DNA from: Deltaproteobacteria bacterium
Lineage (GTDB): Bacteria > Desulfobacterota > Desulfobaccia > Desulfobaccales > 0-14-0-80-60-11
Length of the DNA stretch: 6,134 bases
Assembly (NCBI GenBank): GCA_023381945.1
Contig: JAMCQY010000168.1
Span: 1-6,134 of the forward strand
Direction: 5' to 3'
Made by a program: the position numbers and the translations under genes. Positions 1-3,522 of the stretch are shown here, piece by piece. Every line of letters starts with the position of its first letter. Position 1 is the stretch's first letter. The notes under the pieces are model-generated. The model had not been told where the DNA came from, did no database searches, and was given only the letters and a program-made list of their open reading frames with translations.

Positions 1-77
1 TATCTACGGCAGTCCTCTTCCGTAGCAAACCTTTGTTCGAATTCAAGGATGGTTCGGGGATAATCTTCAACTGTCAT
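1..77 (-). CDS. IS1595-like transposase, N-terminal fragment (cut by window edge)
   Basis: The minus strand from an ATG at 77 reads 25 codons without a stop to the left edge (MTVEDYPRTILEFEQRF, then ATEEDCRR). The pattern YPRT-x-LEFE-x-RF-x-TEE-x-CR is the familiar start of IS1595-family transposases, just before their zinc-ribbon domain (usually followed by a YL-x-LRWP-type segment). The zinc ribbon and the DDE-type catalytic domain would lie outside the window, so whether the gene is intact cannot be judged. An AAAGGGG purine stretch lies 3 nt before the ATG, close but usable as a ribosome binding site. An in-frame TTG directly precedes the ATG and is a less likely start. The call rests on recall of family N-termini, not on an alignment. 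Confidence 0.72.
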   Translation of the reverse strand, partial: MTVEDYPRTILEFEQRFATEEDCRR

Positions 78-209
78 CAACCCCTTTACTACATATAGTA
101 GCAGGGAGAGTCAACCGGATACCCCTATTATTAAATTAGTTTTGAGGAAAATTTGAGAACGGGAAGGCAGGCGGGATGCGCTTGGCTTTCCGGCCCAGCG
201 GCTTTTTGC

Positions 210-272
210 AAAAAATCATGGAGAACAGCCGCCCTCGGCTGTATCTAGCAGGCGAGGGCGCCTGCTCTCCAT
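210..272 (-). terminator. Possible rho-independent terminator of the ISC operon
   Basis: Read on the minus strand, the GC-rich twin hairpin downstream of iscU is followed 2 nt after its outer stem by six T residues (215-210). The operon's last stop codon lies about 20 nt before the element. Structure plus T run is the expected intrinsic terminator layout, although the last stem before the T run is the weaker ATGGAGA/TCTCCAT outer stem rather than a simple hairpin. Confidence 0.4.
218..272. repeat. Twin-hairpin, REP-like palindromic element
   Basis: Two perfect 7-bp hairpins lie side by side: 225-231 pairs with 236-242 (ACAGCCG/CGGCTGT, loop CCCT), and 248-254 pairs with 259-265 (GCAGGCG/CGCCTGC, loop AGGG). 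They are enclosed by a perfect 7-bp outer stem, 218-224 with 266-272 (ATGGAGA/TCTCCAT), giving a three-way junction. The two tetraloops are complementary to each other, so a loop-loop contact is possible. This resembles the dispersed intergenic REP/BIME class of bacterial repeats. Only one copy is in the window, so repetitiveness in the genome is inferred. A perfect 12-bp palindrome, TTTTTGCAAAAA, lies just outside at 203-214. Confidence 0.6.
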
Positions 273-291
273 CATTGTTGTGTTAACCGAC

Positions 292-669
292 TCAGGAAGT
301 TTGGTGTCCTTTTTCCTGAAAATTCTTGATGGCCAGCGTCAAGGCCTCGGCTCCCAGATTGGAGCAATGCATCTTGTTCGCGGGCAGACCCCCCAGGGTT
401 TCGGCCACCAGTTTATTGGTAATCTTCTCGGCCTCCTCCAGTTTCTTGCCTTTAGCCATTTCGCTCACCATGCTGGATACCGCGATCGCGGCCACACAGC
501 CAAAGGTCTGGAACTTCACATCCTCCAGGCGGCCATCTTTGACTTTGATATAGAAGGTCATCATATCCCCGCAGACGGGATTGCCCACCTCACCAATGCC
601 GTCGGCGTCTTCAATCACCCCGGCATTGCGCGGGTTGTTAAAATGATCCATCACCGTTTTGCTATACAT
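292..669 (-). CDS. iscU: IscU/NifU-N type Fe-S cluster assembly scaffold
   Basis: Cytoplasmic scaffold on which [2Fe-2S]/[4Fe-4S] clusters are built from iron and sulfur supplied by its desulfurase partner. The protein has 125 residues, the usual length for a stand-alone IscU. All three ligand cysteines are present: C33 in NPVCGD, C58 in FGC-VAA, C102 in MHCSNLG. So are the conserved Asp35 and His101, so it should be functional. The second cysteine is followed by VAAIAVSS rather than the GSAIASSS of enterobacterial IscU. The start chosen is the ATG at 669, because AAGGAG lies 6 nt upstream of it; the TTG two codons earlier would sit directly on that site. The gene overlaps the end of iscR by 8 nt, so its ribosome binding site is inside iscR and translation is probably coupled. 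It is the last gene of the operon. No hscA, hscB, iscA or ferredoxin gene follows. Confidence 0.93.
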   Translation of the reverse strand: MYSKTVMDHFNNPRNAGVIEDADGIGEVGNPVCGDMMTFYIKVKDGRLEDVKFQTFGCVAAIAVSSMVSEMAKGKKLEEAEKITNKLVAETLGGLPANKMHCSNLGAEALTLAIKNFQEKGHQTS

Positions 670-1087
670 CTTCAACTCCTTGCCCGGCCTCGCCTATGAC
701 CTCGGCCAGAGTAATGGCATACAATTTGTCAAACATCGTTTGTGCCGCCTCTTTCCAAAGACGGCGGGTTAAACAGGTGGAAGACCGCTCACAAGCCTCG
801 TCTTGGTCAGAACACTTCACAAAGCTCGCGCCCTCTTCCAGCAACGCGACGATTTCCCCCACGGTAATCTCCTCAGGGGGTCTGGCCAAGATATGACCGC
901 CTTTGGGCCCGCGCACGCTGCGGATATAATCGGCCTTCTTCAGGGGAATGATGATCTGCTCCAGATATTTCACGGAGATTCCCTGCCGCTCGGCCACATT
1001 GGTCAAGCGAATGGGGCCATCATGATAATGCTGAGCCATATCCACCATGAGACGAGTGCCGTAGCGGCTTCTGGCGGAGAGCTTCAT
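662..1087 (-). CDS. iscR: Rrf2-family Fe-S cluster-sensing regulator, IscR-like
   Basis: Winged-helix transcriptional regulator that by family precedent binds a [2Fe-2S] cluster and controls its own ISC operon. The 141-residue protein begins MKLSARSRYGTRLMVDMA. It carries the Rrf2 DNA-binding signature at about residues 36-69 (GISVKYLEQI, then VRGPKGGHILAR), followed by a dimerisation helix. The cluster-binding segment has cysteines at 92, 99 and 105 (C-x6-C-x5-C), close to the C-x5-C-x5-C of E. coli IscR. The E. coli fourth ligand, His107 in CLTH, is Arg108 here (CLTR), so cluster ligation must differ. It lacks the C-terminal tail of the E. coli protein. The ATG overlaps the iscS stop (ATGA), with AGGAG 7 nt upstream. 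Its position inside the operon, between iscS and iscU, differs from the usual iscR-first order. Confidence 0.9.
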   Translation of the reverse strand: MKLSARSRYGTRLMVDMAQHYHDGPIRLTNVAERQGISVKYLEQIIIPLKKADYIRSVRGPKGGHILARPPEEITVGEIVALLEEGASFVKCSDQDEACERSSTCLTRRLWKEAAQTMFDKLYAITLAEVIGEAGQGVEDV

Positions 1088-2274
1088 CCTTGAGCTCCTG
1101 CTGCCATTTTCTTCCGCCAGACCGGAGAGAACGAACGCAAATTTTCCACGGCTTGGGGCAGGTGCTCCAGCACATGCTGAACCTCGTCTTCCCGATTATT
1201 CCGGCTCAAGGTGAAAACCAGAGAGCCCTGAGCCACTTCCGGGTTGATGCCGATGGCGCCCAAAACCGGTGAGGTCTTAAGGGCCTTGGAGGCGCAAGCC
1301 GAACCAGTGTTGGCGTATATTCCCTGGCTACTCAACCGGTAAATCAGGGCTTCACCTTCAATGCCTTCAAAGCAGAAACTGGCATGCCCCGGCAGTCTCT
1401 TTTCCGGATGCCCGGTATAAACGACGTTGGAAACATTCTCCCGGATTCCGGCGACCAAAAGATCCCTCAGTTTTGCCAGGTAGACGGCTTTCTCAGCCAA
1501 TTCCTGCAGGGCCAACTCCGCCGCCTTTCCCAGCCCCACGATGCCGGGAATATTTTCGGTGCCGCCTCGCCTGCCTTGTTCTTGAATGCCGCCGCTGAGC
1601 TGGGGGACCAGACGCAGTTTGTTGCGAAAATACAAGGCCCCGATGCCTTTGGGGGCTCCCAGCGCCGGACCCGAAATAGTTAACAGATCCACTCCCATCC
1701 CTTTCACATCCACCGGGACCTGGCCCGCGGTGGCCACGGCATCAGTATGAAAGGGGACCCCTGCCTCCCGGCACACCGCCACCAGCTCGAAGATATCCTG
1801 GAGGGTGCCGATTTCATTGCTGCCGTGACCGATGGAGACCATTACCGTGGCCGGAGTGAGGGCCTTCTTGAGACGATCCGGATCAACCCGGCCGTAACGG
1901 TCCACGGGGAGGAAGGTCACCTCAAAATCGAAAAACTTCTCCAGGAATCTCGCTGAGTTAAGCACCGAGTGGTGTTCGATGGCCGAAACGATCAGGTGTT
2001 TCCCTCTCTTCAAGAAATTGGCCAGGGCCATTCCCTTGATGGCCAGGTTATTGGCTTCGGCGCCCGAGGAGGTGAAGATAATCTCTTCGCTTCGACACCC
2101 CAGAAGCCGGGCCACCTTCTCGCGCTGCTCTTCCATGACCTCTTTGATTTCGGCTCCGAGGTCGTACACGGCAGAGGGATTGCCAAAACGTTCGACGAAG
2201 AAAGGCAGCATGGCCTCCAGAACTTCGGGGCGAACCGGCGTGGCTGCCGCGTGATCCATATAGGCTCGTTTCAT
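1084..2274 (-). CDS. iscS: IscS/NifS-like cysteine desulfurase homologue with eroded PLP site
   Basis: A 396-residue class-V aminotransferase fold protein aligning along its length with IscS, which removes sulfur from cysteine and passes it to IscU. Kept: His101 (EHHSVL), Asn153 (NEIG), Asp178 (HTDAV), Ser201, GGTENIPGIVGLG at 237-249, and the persulfide cysteine C327 in GSACASKAL. Lost: where IscS has SGHK-x2-GPKG, with the Lys that forms the Schiff base with PLP, this protein reads SGPALGAPKG (His to Pro203, Lys to Ala204). The PLP-contacting Gln of HVDATQ is Ala181, the phosphate-binding Thr of the GATE motif is Ala72, and the Arg of SxRFSLGR is Val353. The reading frame is clean and the changes are scattered, so sequencing error is unlikely. 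GAGGA lies 6 nt before the ATG, and the TusA-like gene ends 9 nt upstream. It is probably a PLP-independent IscU partner or sulfur relay; A. fulgidus IscS, which also lacks this Lys, is a precedent. The symbol marks homology, not activity. Confidence 0.88.
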   Translation of the reverse strand: MKRAYMDHAAATPVRPEVLEAMLPFFVERFGNPSAVYDLGAEIKEVMEEQREKVARLLGCRSEEIIFTSSGAEANNLAIKGMALANFLKRGKHLIVSAIEHHSVLNSARFLEKFFDFEVTFLPVDRYGRVDPDRLKKALTPATVMVSIGHGSNEIGTLQDIFELVAVCREAGVPFHTDAVATAGQVPVDVKGMGVDLLTISGPALGAPKGIGALYFRNKLRLVPQLSGGIQEQGRRGGTENIPGIVGLGKAAELALQELAEKAVYLAKLRDLLVAGIRENVSNVVYTGHPEKRLPGHASFCFEGIEGEALIYRLSSQGIYANTGSACASKALKTSPVLGAIGINPEVAQGSLVFTLSRNNREDEVQHVLEHLPQAVENLRSFSPVWRKKMAAGAQG

Positions 2275-2283
2275 GGCTTGTCC

Positions 2284-2541
2284 TCAGGATAGTTTTTTTA
2301 TGTAAAGCTTATAGCAATCATCGCAGGCAGCATCTTCACAGATGCCCATGAATTCCTGCCCGTGTTTGGCGCACCAGGCCGGGATGTCCTCCAGGGCGCC
2401 ATCGTAATCGGTTAAAATTTCCAGCACCTGGCCCGGCTTCAGGTCTTTCAAGAGTTCCATCGGTTCCAGCAGGTGCATGGGACAGGCACGATATACCAGG
2501 TCAGCCGTGGCATCGGCTGGGCAGTGATCCAAGAATTTCAT
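2284..2541 (-). CDS. TusA/SirA-like sulfur carrier protein, divergent
   Basis: Small (85-residue) protein of the TusA/SirA/YeeD fold, whose members carry a persulfide on a conserved N-terminal cysteine and pass sulfur between proteins. Visible are RACPMHLLEP at 18-27, with the likely acceptor Cys20; LKPGQVLEI at 34-42; and the helix motif DIPAWCAKHGQEF at 52-64, matching the family's D-x-PxWCxxxGxE. Two features are unusual: the canonical CPxP reads CPMH, and the C-terminus has extra cysteines (C68, C73, C76), where typical TusA proteins have none. As first gene of the operon and 9 nt upstream of the IscS homologue, it is well placed to supply sulfur to, or take it from, that protein. That role is inferred. 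Its ATG is preceded by AGGAGAAGG. Confidence 0.82.
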   Translation of the reverse strand: MKFLDHCPADATADLVYRACPMHLLEPMELLKDLKPGQVLEILTDYDGALEDIPAWCAKHGQEFMGICEDAACDDCYKLYIKKLS

Positions 2542-2560
2542 GTCCCTTCTCCTAATGATT

Positions 2561-2590
2561 ACTAAATTAATCTATACTAAATTAATAGAT
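2561..2590. promoter_or_regulatory. Candidate Rrf2/IscR operator: tandem and inverted repeat over the start site
   Basis: Two adjacent 15-bp units, ACTAAATTAATCTAT (2561-2575) and ACTAAATTAATAGAT (2576-2590), match at 13 of 15 positions. Within them is an inverted repeat ATCTAT-N9-ATAGAT (2570-2590). The block begins immediately downstream of the -10 box and covers the predicted transcription start, where a bound repressor would block initiation. Because the operon encodes its own Rrf2 regulator, autoregulation through this site is the simplest reading. The match to a known IscR consensus was not tested. Confidence 0.55.
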
Positions 2591-2619
2591 AATATAATCA
2601 AAAAAAAATATGAAGTCAA
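2591..2619 (-). promoter_or_regulatory. Sigma-70-type promoter of the tusA-like/iscS/iscR/iscU operon
   Basis: On the minus strand TTGACT (2619-2614) is separated by exactly 17 nt from TATATT (2596-2591), each 5 of 6 to consensus. The spacer contains a run of T. Transcription would start near 2583-2585, about 42 nt before the ATG at 2541 and inside the repeat-type operator sequence that follows. Confidence 0.7.
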
Positions 2620-2719
2620 GGGGAGTATAAAATAAATTCTAACAGGTAAACCCGAAACAGATTATGGTGGGCAATTGGCCGAAAGCTGAAGGCTGACTGC
2701 GGAAAGCTGCTCTTTGGGC

Positions 2720-2748
2720 TTGCATCCGGCACTTTAGTTTTTTATAGT
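2720..2748 (+). promoter_or_regulatory. Candidate promoter of secG
   Basis: TTGCAT (2720-2725) and TATAGT (2743-2748) are separated by 17 nt. Transcription would start about 6-8 nt downstream of the -10 box, near 2755, only about 3 nt before the secG ATG. No Shine-Dalgarno sequence lies upstream of that ATG, consistent with a leaderless or nearly leaderless message. Confidence 0.5.
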
Positions 2749-2757
2749 AATAGTGCT

Positions 2758-3111
2758 ATGACCACCATCATCATTATCATCCATATCATTGTGTCGCTGG
2801 CCTTGATCTGCATCGTCCTTTTGCAGCACGGCAAGGGGGCCGGCATCGGCGCCGCCTTCGGGGGCTCCAGCCAGACGGTCTTCGGCTCCACCGGGGCCGC
2901 GCCTTTTTTGGCCAAGCTCACCGCAGTGGCCGCCATCTTATTTATGCTCACCTCCCTGGGACTAACCTTTTTGGGCCGCCAGAAAGAGTCCTCGATCATG
3001 AAAGGGACCGGTAAGCCGCCGGTGAGCCAGAGCGCCCCCGCGGCGCCGGCCAAACCGCAGATGCCGGCGACTCCCAGCCCCCAGGCTCCTCCGGGGGCCC
3101 CGGCTAAATGA
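2758..3111 (+). CDS. secG: SecG, protein-export translocon subunit
   Basis: Small integral membrane subunit of the SecYEG channel that stimulates SecA-driven protein export across the inner membrane. The 117-residue protein has two hydrophobic helices (about residues 3-22 and 50-72). Between them is the hallmark SecG stretch LLQHGKGAGIGAAFGG, then SSQTVFGS and a TGAAPFLAK segment leading into the second helix. After the second helix comes an Ala/Pro-rich hydrophilic tail (about 83-117), a common, poorly conserved SecG extension. The ATG is supported by the position of the first helix, but no ribosome binding site precedes it, and a promoter ends 9 nt before it. tRNA-Leu follows 10 nt after the stop with no terminator between, so the two are probably co-transcribed. 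tpiA, a frequent upstream neighbour of secG, is absent. Confidence 0.93.
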   Translation: MTTIIIIIHIIVSLALICIVLLQHGKGAGIGAAFGGSSQTVFGSTGAAPFLAKLTAVAAILFMLTSLGLTFLGRQKESSIMKGTGKPPVSQSAPAAPAKPQMPATPSPQAPPGAPAK

Positions 3112-3121
3112 GCATTGCTGT

Positions 3122-3207
3122 GCCCAAGTGGTGGAACCTGGTAGACACGCCATCTTGAGGGGGTGGTGGGGAGACCCGTGCCGGTTCAAATCCGGCCTTG
3201 GGCACCA
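3122..3207 (+). tRNA. tRNA-Leu (anticodon GAG), CCA encoded
   Basis: An 86-nt class II tRNA folds completely. The acceptor stem is GCCCAAG (3122-3128) with CTTGGGC (3197-3203), followed by discriminator A3204 and CCA (3205-3207). The D arm contains GTGG, GGTAGA and CAC. The anticodon stem CCATC/GGTGG has one T-G wobble and the loop TTGAGGG, placing GAG at 3157-3159 (reads CUC and CUU). A long variable arm GGG-GAGA-CCC marks leucine or serine, and the T arm is GCCGG-TTCAAAT-CCGGC. The GGTAGAC D-loop and A73 fit leucine. Its place directly after secG matches the secG-leuU arrangement of E. coli, where leuU is also tRNA-Leu(GAG). Confidence 0.95.
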
Positions 3208-3519
3208 TTAAATTATCGAGTTCATTTGCTTGCTCACTTAATTTGTTTGATTCATAAAGCTCCTTTCAATAACCAGCGTCCCGCCTCCTTTTTTGGGGCG
3301 CTGTTTGCCTTGATATACCGGCGCTGCCTGACTCATGGCCCGAAGCACAAATTCAAATTCAAAAACAGGCTCTTCAGCCTGGACGCCACGGTGGTGCAGC
3401 CGCTGCCTGTCCATGTTTCCCCGGGCTTCCTTTCGCCCCACCAAGGGCGGCAGCTCCCTAGTTTGTTGGATTAAAATGTAATGCCGGCTTCCGAAATGGT
3501 ATTTTTTTAGCGGACCTTA
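3208..3519. other. Intergenic region without a convincing gene
   Basis: About 310 nt between tRNA-Leu and the radical-SAM fusion gene. A weak GC-rich inverted repeat, GCGTCCC (about 3269-3275) with GGGGCGC, has a 12-nt loop and no following T run, so it is at best a poor terminator. AAATTC occurs twice in tandem near 3349-3360. Short open frames exist on both strands (for example 48 codons from ATG 3335 on the plus strand), but none has a ribosome binding site or recognisable sequence. No promoter of good quality for the downstream gene was found. An A/T-rich patch at 3471-3480 and the T run at 3502-3508 are the only candidate elements. Confidence 0.5.
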
Positions 3520-3522
3520 GTG

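Noticed and set aside
95..118. Possible minus-strand promoter for the transposase (TTGACT at 118-113).
   Set aside because: The matching -10 position, TAGTAA, is only 3 of 6 to consensus. The CTAC-N5-GTAG palindrome at 89-101 also lacks a clear role.
78..217. Terminal inverted repeat of the IS1595-like element upstream of its start codon.
   Set aside because: Only one end of the element is in the window, so no repeat pair or target duplication can be established.
280..699. 139-codon plus-strand frame over iscU.
   Set aside because: It is antisense to a gene with all three IscU cysteines and a good ribosome binding site.
2561..2590. CRISPR-like repeat, considered because of the tandem units.
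   Set aside because: Only two contiguous 15-bp AT-rich units with no spacers; the promoter context explains them better as operator sequence.
2742..3053. 103-codon minus-strand frame over secG.
   Set aside because: The plus frame has the two membrane helices and SecG signature; the antisense frame has no independent support.
3269..3303. Rho-independent terminator after tRNA-Leu.
   Set aside because: The stem contains a wobble pair, the loop is 12 nt long and no T run follows the 3' arm.
3238..3444. 68-codon minus-strand frame between tRNA-Leu and the fusion gene.
   Set aside because: No family resemblance or convincing start; the FEFEF stretch simply reflects the AAATTC tandem repeat.
3335..3481. 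48-codon plus-strand frame rich in Ser, Trp, Cys and Thr, ending about 40 nt before the radical SAM fusion gene, as a possible precursor peptide.
   Set aside because: No ribosome binding site, no recognisable leader, and composition compatible with chance. Position alone is not enough.
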